Shown: piece by piece, positions 36,940 to 46,374 of the stretch
Numbering within the stretch: the stretch's first letter is position 1
Layout of the letters: each line of letters begins with the position of its first letter
Assembly: GCA_030524175.1 (NCBI GenBank)
Contig: JAUNHC010000016.1
Location: 1-64,000 of the forward strand
DNA: 64,000 bases
From: Eubacteriales bacterium
GTDB lineage: Bacteria > Bacillota > Clostridia > Lachnospirales > Lachnospiraceae
Direction: 5' to 3'
Notes under the pieces: model-generated
Seen by the model: only the letters and a program-made list of their open reading frames with translations
Database searches by the model: none
Told to the model about the DNA's origin: nothing
Position numbers and translations under genes: made by a program

Positions 36940-37824
36940 TCAGCGGTGTACATTCACACGCCGTTCGTTTACGAACATGCCCTGGAGAGGTTCAGCCTGA
37001 AACATTCTTACAAACCAGTCACATTTACAGAGAAACAGATAATAAATATTTAATCCGCAGCCATTGAGGGTTTCGAAATTGCCCTGTCCCTTGGAGATGA
37101 TCACGTCCGCATTGTTTAACAGTGTGAGTGTTTCTTCATTTACATCTTTCAGCCAGGTTCCGCATACACCGCTGCCATTACCCATCACAGGGACAATTTC
37201 CGTCAATCCGCACATGACCGCATCCTCTAAGGTGGCATCATTGACCACCGGCTCACCTCTCACAACAGCTGTAATATTAAGGTCAGGGTAGTGTTCCTTT
37301 ATAATGCTGAGTGCTATTTTGTCCAGAACGATTTCACCACAGTTGTCTGTGAGATAGACAAGATTTTTTGCGGATGCCATCTCAGAGAGGAATTGGGAAT
37401 ATTCCACAGGATCAAGGGGAGACTTGTTTTTCTCTTCGATCATGGACAATACCTGAGACTTGTCCACCTGGGAAAGTGCGGCAAAATCAATATAGTTGCC
37501 GATACGGGCATGCTGGAGTGCAGATGCCAGGGGATCGGGGGAGGCACAGATAACCTTTCGGAGCCTGCCTTCCAATTCCATCATCAGGGAATTGTATTCC
37601 TTCTTTATATCTGTATAGTCCTCCTGGGGAACGTTCCAGAAGGTGCTGAAATATTCCTGGAATTCCTGGTAAATGCTGGGAGATGATTCCTCCGGGTCAG
37701 CCTCTGCCAGACGACGTAAGATTCCCTTCATATAGTTTACTTTTTTCTCTTCATCCTCAAAGTTTCGGATGATTTTTTCCTGCTTATTGATGAGACAGCA
37801 CATACAATATGGATTTAATTGCAT
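36940..37824 (-). CDS. DUF89/ARMT1-like damage-control phosphatase
   Basis: A 294-residue member of the DUF89 family of metal-dependent phosphatases that hydrolyse harmful phosphometabolites such as sugar phosphates. Marks are MQLNPYCMCCLINKQ (N-terminal Cys pair typical of the archaeal/bacterial subgroup), the metal-site strand YLTDNCGEIVLDK (about 154-166), VVRGEPVVNDAT (about 187-198) and ISKGQGNFETLNG (about 244-256). It is the third gene of a leftward unit after a GNAT gene and a 57-residue ORF; spacing to the latter is 19 bp and AAGGAG precedes the ATG. The real substrate is unknown. Confidence 0.88.
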   Translation of the reverse strand: MQLNPYCMCCLINKQEKIIRNFEDEEKKVNYMKGILRRLAEADPEESSPSIYQEFQEYFSTFWNVPQEDYTDIKKEYNSLMMELEGRLRKVICASPDPLASALQHARIGNYIDFAALSQVDKSQVLSMIEEKNKSPLDPVEYSQFLSEMASAKNLVYLTDNCGEIVLDKIALSIIKEHYPDLNITAVVRGEPVVNDATLEDAVMCGLTEIVPVMGNGSGVCGTWLKDVNEETLTLLNNADVIISKGQGNFETLNGCGLNIYYLFLCKCDWFVRMFQAEPLQGMFVNERRVNVHR

Positions 37825-37843
37825 TGGATTCTCCTTCTATTTG

Positions 37844-38017
37844 TTAATCAGCCATACTGTACTGCATCCATTCATAGTGGAGCACACAGCCTTCGTAGAT
37901 TTCCTGGGGCAAAAGGGCGCGGGCAACAAGTTTTTCTTCTTCCTCGGGCATGTCAGTGCGCTGAAGATGGGCATAGTCACCGTCAATAGAAATTACTTTG
38001 TAATCACAAGTAAGCAT
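37844..38017 (-). CDS. Small protein of 57 residues, function unknown
   Basis: An uninterrupted ORF with ATG 38017 preceded by GGAGG at proper spacing and a stop at 37846-37844. The product starts MLTCDYKVISIDGDYAHLQR and ends YEWMQYSMAD; the middle is acidic (MPEEEEKLVARALLP). It fits tightly between the GNAT gene (10-bp gap) and the DUF89 gene (19-bp gap) in the same orientation, which supports a real gene. There is no signal peptide, membrane segment or Cys cluster. No family recognised. Confidence 0.75.
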   Translation of the reverse strand: MLTCDYKVISIDGDYAHLQRTDMPEEEEKLVARALLPQEIYEGCVLHYEWMQYSMAD

Positions 38018-38027
38018 TGTGGACCTC

Positions 38028-38303
38028 CTATTTCTTTAAGATATCTGCAAATTCCGGATGCTTTTCAAACCAGGCCTGTGCGTAGGAACAGGTTGGCACA
38101 GCCTTTTTCCCGCTGCGTCTGAGACTTTCCGCGGCAGCCAGCATAAGCTTCCCGGCAACTCCTTGTCCCCGCAGGGAATCGTCAACGAATGTGTGGTCGA
38201 TATTTACAGTGTCTTTGTCCATTGGTGGAAAGGTGATTTCGGCAATGGTGTCGCCTTTTTCATTTAAGGCGTAAATACGGTTCATTGTATAGTAGAATTC
38301 CAT
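38028..38303 (-). CDS. Small GNAT-family N-acetyltransferase
   Basis: A 91-residue protein of the short GCN5-related type (PF14542-like). The acetyl-CoA loop is seen in DDSLRGQGVAGKLMLAA (about 41-57; the R/QxxGxG/A core is RGQGVAG), preceded by the strand NIDHTFVDD and followed by CSYAQAWFEKHPEF, a typical ending of this subgroup. GGAGG 7 bases upstream sets ATG 38303. It is first of a three-gene unit with the 57-residue ORF and the DUF89 phosphatase. Substrate unknown. Confidence 0.88.
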   Translation of the reverse strand: MEFYYTMNRIYALNEKGDTIAEITFPPMDKDTVNIDHTFVDDSLRGQGVAGKLMLAAAESLRRSGKKAVPTCSYAQAWFEKHPEFADILKK

Positions 38304-38559
38304 GTAGATGCCTCCTTTGATCTGGATGATATGGGTGGTTTAATGTTTTTATTATAGAGCAAGAGTGATGGGGATGCAAGGTGGGGGGATTAATAATTGA
38401 GGATTTCCGGAAAGTTGTCGAACGGTGAGGAGAAGGGAAACCGATGCGGGGACATCGCTTGCGGCGGACAACATGCAAAGAAGATAATTATCAGGTTGAG
38501 GTGCAGGGTGGCTTTTGGTATGATAGTATTAAAGTATACGATTGTATTGGATGGGGAAT

Positions 38560-40407
38560 ATGAAAAAATATAAGAACTGGAAGTTGATTACCAAGGTTGT
38601 CATGTCTATGACAGTGATCATTCTGATTTATAGTATCATCTTTATTGTTGTCTCGGTAAGGAATGCTCAGCGGGAGATCAATGCGCAGATAGAGATTTCC
38701 AATGAAGAATCTCTGGAGCAGTTTAATAATTATTTAAATACTTTGCAGACTGATCTGCTGAATATATCATCTCTGACTTATACCAATGACACAGTCCTTG
38801 ATATTGTGAGCGGGGCACAGGATTTCTCGGGAACAAAAAGTAAAACCGTGCTGAATAATTTTCTTTTGGGTATGACCTTGTTTAAGGATGATATAGATTT
38901 TACAGGTATCATAAATGAGCAGAGTCTTTCTGACGGATATTATGTGGCAAAGGATAACAGCTTTGGCATGAGAGAGTATACGGAATTAGTGGAGAGTGAG
39001 ATTTTCAGGGATTTTACAGCCTCGGGGCAGGATTATGCCTGTTATCTCCTTGGCAAGGAAGATACTTCGGTTATTCTTCAGAACAGGATGGACAAGCTCT
39101 TGTATATTCGTACATTGCGCAATCCACAGAAGAATTTTGAACTTCAGGGATACCTTCTTCTGGGGGTGAATCTGGAGCATCTCACAGATTTCTGCAGGAG
39201 TTTTCTTAAGGATGACAGCAGTTCGCTGGCTGTCTATGATAATAAAGGAAATCAATTGTTCAGCGCCGGAAATGAATTGCCGGAAGCCGTTCTTAAGAAT
39301 GGAGATAAAGAAAAGATATCCCACCAGTTAATAGACAGCCGCCAGCATCTTGTGTGCTTTACAGACAGAAATTCTCTTGGATGGAAGATATATTATGATA
39401 TGGATCTGTCGCGGATCATTAAGAAAGATTTTTGGAATTCCTATGCTTATGTGATCCTTATTGCCCTTGCGGCAGTAAGTGTTTTTGGAATTATGGCAGT
39501 GCTCCTGACTAAGGCAGTTACTTCCCCTCTTAAAAAGCTGATCGGTTCTATGGAAAAGTTCCAGAAAGGTGATTTTGACCAGTATGTAGAAGTGAAATAT
39601 GAGGATGAAATAGGCCAGCTTACAAGAGGATATAACCATATGGTATCTCATATTAAGGATTTGATCCACCAGAATTATGCAATAAAAATGAAGGAACAGG
39701 AAGCCATGCTCGGGGCACTTCAGGCTCAGATCAATCCTCATTTCCTGTATAATATGCTGGATTTAATTTATTGGAAGGCAAGTGCCTGCGGACAGACAGA
39801 AATCGCAGACACAATTTATTCCATGGCTAAGCTTTTCCGGCTTTCGCTGAATAAAGGGGAGATGTGGCTGACAATAAAAGATGAAAAAGAGTTTTTAATG
39901 CACTATCTGACACTGCAGAAATCATTAATGTCAGAACAGCTGTCATCTGCTATCAATGTGGAAAAAGGATTGGAAAATGTGCGTATACCACGGTTCCTTC
40001 TGCAGCCATTTGTGGAAAACTCAATTGTACATGGATTTTCAAAAAGGGTGGAGAAGCCTGAAATCATAGTTTCTTTTAGCCGTAATGGAAAAAATCTTGT
40101 TATAATATTGACGGATAATGGATGCGGAATGACCAGTGAGGAATCAGAACGTATTTTTGATGTGGAAGCTGAGAAGAGCGGAGAGAAAAAAGAGAGCAGC
40201 AGCTATGCCATTTCCAATGTAATAAAACGCCTTCGGCTTTATTTTGGAGAGGGATTTTCTCTCAATATTAAATCACAGCCGGGAAATGGAACGGAAATCA
40301 TACTTATACTTAACAATTTTTTGGATTTTGACAGAGAAGATCAAGTGATGCTCAGGCAGCACAGCGGCCTGCTTCTGTCCGCAGAAGAAGGGGAAGGGAG
40401 ACAGTAA
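38560..40407 (+). CDS. Sensor histidine kinase, YesM/LytS type
   Basis: A 615-residue membrane kinase. TM1 covers about 11-32, an extracellular Cache-like sensor about 33-290, TM2 about 295-317 and HAMP about 320-372. A His_kinase domain (PF06580) has phospho-acceptor His394 in QAQINPHFLYNML, and a HATPase_c domain has N-box FVENSIVHGF and G-box LTDNGCGMT. In Firmicutes such kinases pair with AraC-type response regulators and sense extracellular oligosaccharides through the adjacent binding protein. The cognate regulator starts one base after the stop. ATG 38560 has GGGG a few bases upstream; TTG 38542 and ATG 38551 are in frame but lack sites. Confidence 0.9.
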   Translation: MKKYKNWKLITKVVMSMTVIILIYSIIFIVVSVRNAQREINAQIEISNEESLEQFNNYLNTLQTDLLNISSLTYTNDTVLDIVSGAQDFSGTKSKTVLNNFLLGMTLFKDDIDFTGIINEQSLSDGYYVAKDNSFGMREYTELVESEIFRDFTASGQDYACYLLGKEDTSVILQNRMDKLLYIRTLRNPQKNFELQGYLLLGVNLEHLTDFCRSFLKDDSSSLAVYDNKGNQLFSAGNELPEAVLKNGDKEKISHQLIDSRQHLVCFTDRNSLGWKIYYDMDLSRIIKKDFWNSYAYVILIALAAVSVFGIMAVLLTKAVTSPLKKLIGSMEKFQKGDFDQYVEVKYEDEIGQLTRGYNHMVSHIKDLIHQNYAIKMKEQEAMLGALQAQINPHFLYNMLDLIYWKASACGQTEIADTIYSMAKLFRLSLNKGEMWLTIKDEKEFLMHYLTLQKSLMSEQLSSAINVEKGLENVRIPRFLLQPFVENSIVHGFSKRVEKPEIIVSFSRNGKNLVIILTDNGCGMTSEESERIFDVEAEKSGEKKESSSYAISNVIKRLRLYFGEGFSLNIKSQPGNGTEIILILNNFLDFDREDQVMLRQHSGLLLSAEEGEGRQ

Positions 40408-40408
40408 T

Positions 40409-41632
40409 ATGTATGGTGTGGCAGTGGTGGAGGATCAGGTATTTATTGCAAATACCATTGCGGATATGATACGCAAGGAATCAAAGGAATTTGAAATCTG
40501 CGGCATCTATCATGACGGCAAGGAGTTTCTGGATAATATAAAAGGCAGTCCGCCTGACATTGTGATCACAGACATAAAAATGCCGCAGATGGACGGCCTG
40601 GAGCTGTCAGAGAATTTGGTGAGCCATTATCCGGACATTAAAATCATTATATTATCAGGCTACGAAGATTTTCAGTATGCCAGAGAAGCAATCCGTCTGG
40701 GGGTGTGCAATTATCTGTTAAAGCCGTGTTCTGTACAGGAACTTATGGAGACCTTGGAAAAGGTGGCAGAAAAAATCAGCCAGCAGAAAAAGAGAGAGGT
40801 TATGCTTCATGAATATGAGGAGTTCTTTATCGACAACCTTCCGACTCTCAGACAGCAGGCCCTCATTTCACTGATGTTTACACAAGATTCTGCAGTACCG
40901 GTTCAGAAGCTTCATCTGGAGCACCTGGAAGGCCCATGCCAGTTGTTTCTCATTATTCCCCAACTGGACTGCCGGGATAGTGCAGAAGAGGAACTGCTGC
41001 TTTTCTGCTGCATGAATATTCTGGAAGAGCTTCTTGAGCCAATAATACATAAAGAATTGTTTATCTGCAACCATCAATTTGTTTTGATAGCACCTGTAGA
41101 TAAAGCCCTTTCCGGTAAAAATAAAATATGCCTCCAGAAAGCCTGTGCCACCATTGAAAAAATTATCCATCACAAAGTTTTATTTTATGAGGGAAAAAAG
41201 ATGACGGGAATTTCTCAGTGCAGAGAGTCCTACCAGAGCGCTCTGGAGCAATCCAGGCAGACTGCTTTTCTGGACAGCAGCGAAGTACGGGAGGATTCAG
41301 ATAGTATTCTGGATAAGGCAATACAGTATATCCGGGATAATTATGCAAGGGACATCAGTCTTCAGGATGTGGCAGACGCTGCCTATGTATCTTATAATTA
41401 CCTGTCCACGCTTTTTACACAGAATCTTGGTGTGAATTTTTCAGTATATCTCTCAAAAACGCGGATTGAAAAGGCTTGTACACTTTTAAGGCGGCCGGAC
41501 AGTAAGGTGGCAGAGGTGGCGGAAACGGTGGGGTACAGTAATTACAGATATTTTAATCATGTGTTTAAAAAATTAACAGGGTATACTCCTTCCGAGTACA
41601 GAAGAAACCAGGACAGAAGGCCTGCACTGTAG
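40409..41632 (+). CDS. Response regulator, YesN/AraC type
   Basis: A 407-residue protein. The receiver domain (1-120) has phospho-acceptor Asp55 in VITDIKMPQMDG and Lys in LKPC. A 170-residue linker follows, then an AraC double HTH (about 305-402; YARDISLQDVADAAYVSYNY, KVAEVAETVGYSNYRYFNHV), ending GYTPSEYRRN. It forms a two-component pair with the kinase immediately upstream (1-base gap) and most likely activates the GH116/ABC genes that follow. The last eight codons lie inside the terminator stem at 41608-41656. Confidence 0.92.
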   Translation: MYGVAVVEDQVFIANTIADMIRKESKEFEICGIYHDGKEFLDNIKGSPPDIVITDIKMPQMDGLELSENLVSHYPDIKIIILSGYEDFQYAREAIRLGVCNYLLKPCSVQELMETLEKVAEKISQQKKREVMLHEYEEFFIDNLPTLRQQALISLMFTQDSAVPVQKLHLEHLEGPCQLFLIIPQLDCRDSAEEELLLFCCMNILEELLEPIIHKELFICNHQFVLIAPVDKALSGKNKICLQKACATIEKIIHHKVLFYEGKKMTGISQCRESYQSALEQSRQTAFLDSSEVREDSDSILDKAIQYIRDNYARDISLQDVADAAYVSYNYLSTLFTQNLGVNFSVYLSKTRIEKACTLLRRPDSKVAEVAETVGYSNYRYFNHVFKKLTGYTPSEYRRNQDRRPAL

Positions 41633-41656
41633 TCATGCGCAGGCCTTCTGTCCTGG
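41608..41656. terminator. Bidirectional terminator overlapping coding sequence
   Basis: CCAGGACAGAAGGCCTGC (41608-41625) pairs perfectly over 18 bp with its complement at 41639-41656. The left arm encodes the C-terminus of the response regulator, and the right arm abuts the stop of the convergent GH116 gene. TTATTGTTTT follows on the + strand. Confidence 0.8.
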
Positions 41657-44263
41657 TTATTGTTTTGATTCCAGGCGGAAAATAAGAGATTCTCCTTCTT
41701 TAAGTGTGACAGGACATTTTATGGTGTCAGGTTCCGTTTTAACGGCAGCGCCAAAATCTGTTATCACTTGTTTATCTCTGAAAAGTGAACAGCGGAAGGT
41801 TTTTATTTGAAGAGTGCCATATAGGACAGTAAGCCTGGCTGTGGTTTCATCTTCCTTATAAAACATACCCCATGCATTTTCCAGGCTCCAGAAAAAACGG
41901 AAGGCAGGTGCATTTATGGCGGGGCAGAATCCCAGAAGCCCTTTAGTCATATCGTATTGGAATCCGCTGTATGCCAGCAGCAGTGCATAGCTTGCCATAC
42001 TTCTGGCATAATTGCTTCCGCATTCGATTTCGTTATATGGATTTCTCTTATAACCATCATATCGGTCCCTGATGGAAACTACAATGTCGTGGGCTTCTTT
42101 AAGCATTCCTTCCTGCACCATATGGGCTGCTACTCCATATTCAAATCCAGCCATGGTTTCACTGTTGTATGTGAGTGGGATGGAGGGACGTTTTTCCTCA
42201 TCCGGCCAAGTGCAGATCATGACCCCTCCTTCATCGTTTAAAGTGTAAAGTCTCCAGGGGTTTACAATGTTTCTGACAGAAGGATGATAATTGTAATGAT
42301 AGATACTTTCCAGTGCATGTTTAACTTTAGCGGAATCCAGTATCTCGCCCAGGCCGCAGTTGTTGGCGTGCCACTGCCCAATCACCTGATCGATCATACA
42401 TCCTTCGCCTATCTGGTATTTCATTTCTTTTTTTTCTGCGTTCCAGTATACTTCCATGGTGGAATCTCCGTGAAGGCATGGCTGATCTGCAAAAGGAAGC
42501 AGAGTATCCAGGCTGTTGTCCACCGCTGCCTGATGAAAATAGGAGCCGTTATAAAGCTGGGACTCTGTGAAGCTTTTACCTTCGGCAAGCAGTTCCCGGC
42601 AAAGTTCAGCCTCTTTGTGTTTGGACAGAGCCTCTGCCATTTCCGCAGCTGCCTTTAAGGCACAGAGATAGAAGCTCTCAAGCCAGGAATTGGCTCCGAA
42701 CAGTTCCATATCCAGAGTGTGGTGCTGGCGGCCGGTGATTATGCCCTTTTGTCCTAAGTCCCATTGATCCTCATTGGCAGGGGACCAGGCATAGGACAGA
42801 GCTTTCCACACAGAGGGCCAAAGCTGTTCCAGCCAATGATTGTTGCCGCAGATTTTCCATTCCCGGTAAGTTTTGATCACAGCGCCCATCTGACCATCCA
42901 CACAGGCACGGAAGTCATCCGGGGGAGATCCCAGCGGAAGTATAAGCCGAAATCCCATTCGTCCGTCTTCTCTCATACTGTAACGAAATTCCAGTTCTCT
43001 CATGGTACGTTCCAGTTTTGGGAATAAGAAGGGGAGTGCATAGGCATAATTCCAAACATGCTGGCAGGAACCTTCGCAGCACCCACAGTCGGAGATCACC
43101 CCTTCAAAGCCGTAAAATTCCCCATTAGTCAGCCGCAGTACAGTAGGTGATTTTAAGGTTGAGAGGTTGGAGGCAATGGCATCCAGCTCCTGTGCAGGCA
43201 AAGAGGAAGAAAGGAGGGCATTTTGGAAAAGCTCTGTCTTACTTTTTAACCATTGGAATCGCGGCAGGATATAATCTGCACAGTCAAAGGCAGATGAAAA
43301 CAAGCCGGCATAATAATGCTTCCAAACAGGGGCATCCTCTGCTTTTTTCTCAGGGTGGTACCGGTGTTCCCAATGTTTGGACATATTTGGATAATACCAG
43401 GTAAGAAGAAAACGGAAGGTCTTTGTCTCACCAGGCAGAATGGAGTTATGTGCGGCAAGGGTGCCCACATCGTAAACAAGCTGCTGGTTAGAACTGAAAT
43501 CACTCTCATACCGCCTGTTTTTTAATGGGCCGCCGGCTGTGAAATCCCGCCAGAACATTTCAATGCCGTCACTCCATCCTCCCCGGTACCAGTATTCCTG
43601 AAAGCTGACCTGGTCTGAATCTGTTGCAAGACACAGGCTGCCGAAATGAGGGGTGTCTTCAGAGTGCTCGGTACACTCCAGTTTCAGGAATTTTCCATTT
43701 TCGTTCTCACAGAAGCGGTTACGTACTCCTTTCAGCCCTGTAGGATTCTGGACACTGAGCGCAATGGTGCAGTCCAGGGTATCTTCTGTTGGGTTCAGAA
43801 CTTCAAATTCAAAAAAAGCAGCAGGAAGAGAGGAATGGAAATCATCTGAAGGAATAAAAGGGTTAAAGGCTTTCATTTCCATAGGCACAGGAAAAGTCTC
43901 ATCGTGAAAAGATAGCTGTGCAATGGGAAAATCCCCCTGAAAAACCACATCTTTGAAATGAGGAAATCCTGCCATTGTTATCTGGTCAGGGCCGAAGCCA
44001 AAACCGCTGTGAAGCCAATGGGTTTTTGTGCTGCCAATGTAGTGGGGAGGCAGGTCGCCGTTTAAAACTCTGGTATCCAGGACTTTTCCGTCCTTTTCCA
44101 GTTTCACAGCGAAGTGGCTGTACCCGTTATAACTTTCTTTATTAGGACGCCCGAAAATCTCCCAGTCAATAAGACGTCCGGTTCCTGACAGCCCGATACA
44201 TCCGGTACCGATGCCCCCCAAGGGAAATGATATTTGATTGGTATGTGAAGCTGTGTATTTCAT
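41657..44263 (-). CDS. GH116-type glycoside hydrolase (DUF608/beta-glucosidase-like)
   Basis: An 868-residue protein without a signal peptide, hence probably cytoplasmic and acting on imported oligosaccharides. The N-terminal beta-sandwich starts ISFPLGGIGTGCIGLSGTG, with GDLPPHYIGSTKTHWLHSG; this is the typical opening of GH116/DUF608 proteins. The C-terminal (alpha/alpha)6 domain holds CCEGSCQHVWNYAYALPF, LERTMRELEFRYSM, ETMAGFEYGVAAHM and NPYNEIECGSNYARSMASY. Family members include beta-glucosidases, beta-xylosidases and beta-glucosaminidases, so the linkage cut here is not assigned. It is last in a leftward operon after two ABC permeases (14-bp gap), with AGGAGG before ATG 44263. Confidence 0.88.
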   Translation of the reverse strand: MKYTASHTNQISFPLGGIGTGCIGLSGTGRLIDWEIFGRPNKESYNGYSHFAVKLEKDGKVLDTRVLNGDLPPHYIGSTKTHWLHSGFGFGPDQITMAGFPHFKDVVFQGDFPIAQLSFHDETFPVPMEMKAFNPFIPSDDFHSSLPAAFFEFEVLNPTEDTLDCTIALSVQNPTGLKGVRNRFCENENGKFLKLECTEHSEDTPHFGSLCLATDSDQVSFQEYWYRGGWSDGIEMFWRDFTAGGPLKNRRYESDFSSNQQLVYDVGTLAAHNSILPGETKTFRFLLTWYYPNMSKHWEHRYHPEKKAEDAPVWKHYYAGLFSSAFDCADYILPRFQWLKSKTELFQNALLSSSLPAQELDAIASNLSTLKSPTVLRLTNGEFYGFEGVISDCGCCEGSCQHVWNYAYALPFLFPKLERTMRELEFRYSMREDGRMGFRLILPLGSPPDDFRACVDGQMGAVIKTYREWKICGNNHWLEQLWPSVWKALSYAWSPANEDQWDLGQKGIITGRQHHTLDMELFGANSWLESFYLCALKAAAEMAEALSKHKEAELCRELLAEGKSFTESQLYNGSYFHQAAVDNSLDTLLPFADQPCLHGDSTMEVYWNAEKKEMKYQIGEGCMIDQVIGQWHANNCGLGEILDSAKVKHALESIYHYNYHPSVRNIVNPWRLYTLNDEGGVMICTWPDEEKRPSIPLTYNSETMAGFEYGVAAHMVQEGMLKEAHDIVVSIRDRYDGYKRNPYNEIECGSNYARSMASYALLLAYSGFQYDMTKGLLGFCPAINAPAFRFFWSLENAWGMFYKEDETTARLTVLYGTLQIKTFRCSLFRDKQVITDFGAAVKTEPDTIKCPVTLKEGESLIFRLESKQ

Positions 44264-44277
44264 AAATGATCCTCCTG

Positions 44278-45108
44278 TTATCCTTTCACTGAACCTGCCA
44301 TGATTCCTTCGGTGATTTTTTCACTGAAGGCAAAATATACAATGATTGCGGGAATGGCTACGATTGACATAACCGCAAACTGAGAAGCCAGGTCGGCACC
44401 ATGCTCAGTGGTGAATTTTGTTATAGAAAGGGGCAGCGTTTTATAAGTGTCTTTACTGAGAAACGTAGAGGCCATGACATATTCATTCCAACAATTCAGG
44501 AAGGTTGTGATGCCGATGCTTGAAAGTGCAGGCTTGGTCAACGGTCCTACAATGGAAAAGATCGTCTGGAATGTGCCGCATCCGTCAATTTTTGCCGATT
44601 CTATGATACTGTCCGGGATTGTCTTTAAATAACCGGCCATGAGAAATAGTCCGAAGGGAACATTAAAGGCAATATAGGGTATGATCATAGATAAGTAGCT
44701 GTCGCGGATTCCAAGAGCCTCATAAAGTCCGTAGTTGGGAATGAGGGTGGTATGAGGCGGAATCATCATTCCAAGGAGCATTATTCCAAAGAGCAGTTTA
44801 CGTCCATGCCACTGCATTTTAATAAAAGCGTAGGATAAGGTGAGCACAAGGAATAAGGTGACTGCAATAGAAACTGTGCACACAACAACACTGTTAAGGA
44901 AAAACCTGGGGACATTTCCGTTGGTCCATGCATTTATGTAGTTGCCCCATTGAGGGGAAGAGGGCCATTTAAAAAGTCCTGATACATAAAAATCGCTTGT
45001 CTTTAAAAAGGAAAAATCAATCAGGTAGATAATGGGATAAATTTGAATAGCGGATATTATCACAAAAATGATCATCCAGATCCGGGTATATAAATGTTTC
45101 TTTTTCAT
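44278..45108 (-). CDS. CUT1 sugar ABC transporter permease (MalG type)
   Basis: A 276-residue membrane protein with six hydrophobic segments. The family's cytoplasmic EAA loop is ESAKIDGCGTFQTIFSIVGP (about 186-205), and the ending EGIMAGSVKG is typical of MalG-like permeases. It pairs with the MalF-type permease 10 bp upstream. AGGAGG precedes ATG 45108. There is no ATPase in the operon. Confidence 0.93.
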   Translation of the reverse strand: MKKKHLYTRIWMIIFVIISAIQIYPIIYLIDFSFLKTSDFYVSGLFKWPSSPQWGNYINAWTNGNVPRFFLNSVVVCTVSIAVTLFLVLTLSYAFIKMQWHGRKLLFGIMLLGMMIPPHTTLIPNYGLYEALGIRDSYLSMIIPYIAFNVPFGLFLMAGYLKTIPDSIIESAKIDGCGTFQTIFSIVGPLTKPALSSIGITTFLNCWNEYVMASTFLSKDTYKTLPLSITKFTTEHGADLASQFAVMSIVAIPAIIVYFAFSEKITEGIMAGSVKG

Positions 45109-45118
45109 TTGCAGCCTC

Positions 45119-46012
45119 CTATTCTGTAATATCGTTCTTTGTGAGCCGGAAAAATAATACTGTTACCAGGATGCAGATCAGGGCGAAGACAATGCTGATA
45201 GCGTTTGCATATCCTGTCTGGAAAGTACGGAATCCCCGGAGATACATGTAGTTTGCCACAAATTGTGTGGTGTTTAATGGCCCACCGTCAGTGGAAAGCA
45301 TGACAACTTCCATTGTTTTAAAAGCGTTAATAATAGCAGTTGCGAAAAATACACTGATCACGGGAAGGATCATTGGCAAAGTGATCCGGAAATGCAGCTG
45401 GAATCCATGTGCCCCATCGACTCTGGTAGCCTCGAATACATCCTGGGGGAGACTTTTCACTGCCACATAATCATACAGGAAACTCCAGCTCCAGCCTATC
45501 CAGATCGCCATCACGATTACACTTGGTAGAGCTGTTGATAAATCGCTGAGCCAGTTTCTGGTGAGTGAGTCCAGTCCCAGCATACGCAGAAGAGTATTGA
45601 TGGAGCCGAAATCGGGATTATACATAAAGGCCCAGATTTTGACAAGGACGATCACGTTAATGACAGCAGGTACAAATAGTAGCGTACGGAACAGCTTTTC
45701 CATACGGTCCCCAAGTTTGCGGATATTCCAGGCTATCACAACCGCAATGGGATGTGAAATAAAGATATATCCTAACGCCAGTAATGCCGCATTCCGGATA
45801 GAAATCCAGAAAATTTTATCCTTCATTAATGTCTGGTAATTCTGTAATCCCACAAAGGTGCCGGAATCCAGTCCGCTTGCACTGTACAGGGACATTTTAA
45901 GGCTTCTCATGAGAGGAAACAGGATTCCTCCTACAAAGAAGAGAAGTCCGGGGAGAATAATAATGGTTACTTCCAGATATTTTCTGAATGTTTTTCTTGT
46001 TTTTTCTTTCAT
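45119..46012 (-). CDS. CUT1 sugar ABC transporter permease (MalF type)
   Basis: A 297-residue membrane protein, six hydrophobic segments. The EAA loop is EATRVDGAHGFQLHFRITLP (about 187-206). The AGGAGGG 4-5 bases before ATG 46012 fixes the start; an in-frame extension to 46093 has no site. It heads the leftward operon MalF-MalG-GH116, and its binding protein is divergently transcribed at 46375. Confidence 0.92.
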   Translation of the reverse strand: MKEKTRKTFRKYLEVTIIILPGLLFFVGGILFPLMRSLKMSLYSASGLDSGTFVGLQNYQTLMKDKIFWISIRNAALLALGYIFISHPIAVVIAWNIRKLGDRMEKLFRTLLFVPAVINVIVLVKIWAFMYNPDFGSINTLLRMLGLDSLTRNWLSDLSTALPSVIVMAIWIGWSWSFLYDYVAVKSLPQDVFEATRVDGAHGFQLHFRITLPMILPVISVFFATAIINAFKTMEVVMLSTDGGPLNTTQFVANYMYLRGFRTFQTGYANAISIVFALICILVTVLFFRLTKNDITE

Positions 46013-46374
46013 ATAGCCCTCCTTGTGATATATTATGTTTATCTTTATGAAGGAAGCCGGCTCATTGCCGGATGTCTGAGCGGCGGCAGGCATCAGCCAT
46101 GGTACTTCCTTTACAGCAGCTTAATTTTAACAATCCGGTATGAAAGAGATAAGTTCAAAAAATTATCATATGTCAGTTATTTTCCGAAAATAGTAAATGA
46201 GCACCGTATATTATTGATAATTGTAAAATTTATGACATTTCCGTAAAAAATGTACTATTGCTGTGGGGACAAGGATGCTAGAATCAAATCATCAAAACGG
46301 AATTCCGAAATGAAAACAAAGACAAATAGTGATTGGAAAATGGAATGGAACAAATTCCAAAGGGAGGGCAAGAT
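46013..46374. other. Divergent intergenic region between permease and binding-protein genes
   Basis: A 362-bp region with no convincing ORF. It must hold promoters for both directions and presumably the binding site of the YesN-type regulator. A TGCTAGAAT extended -10 (46276-46284) preceded by TTGCTG (46258-46263, only 15-bp spacing) is the best + strand candidate. The centre (46140-46260) is AT-rich. No inverted repeat stood out. Confidence 0.4.
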
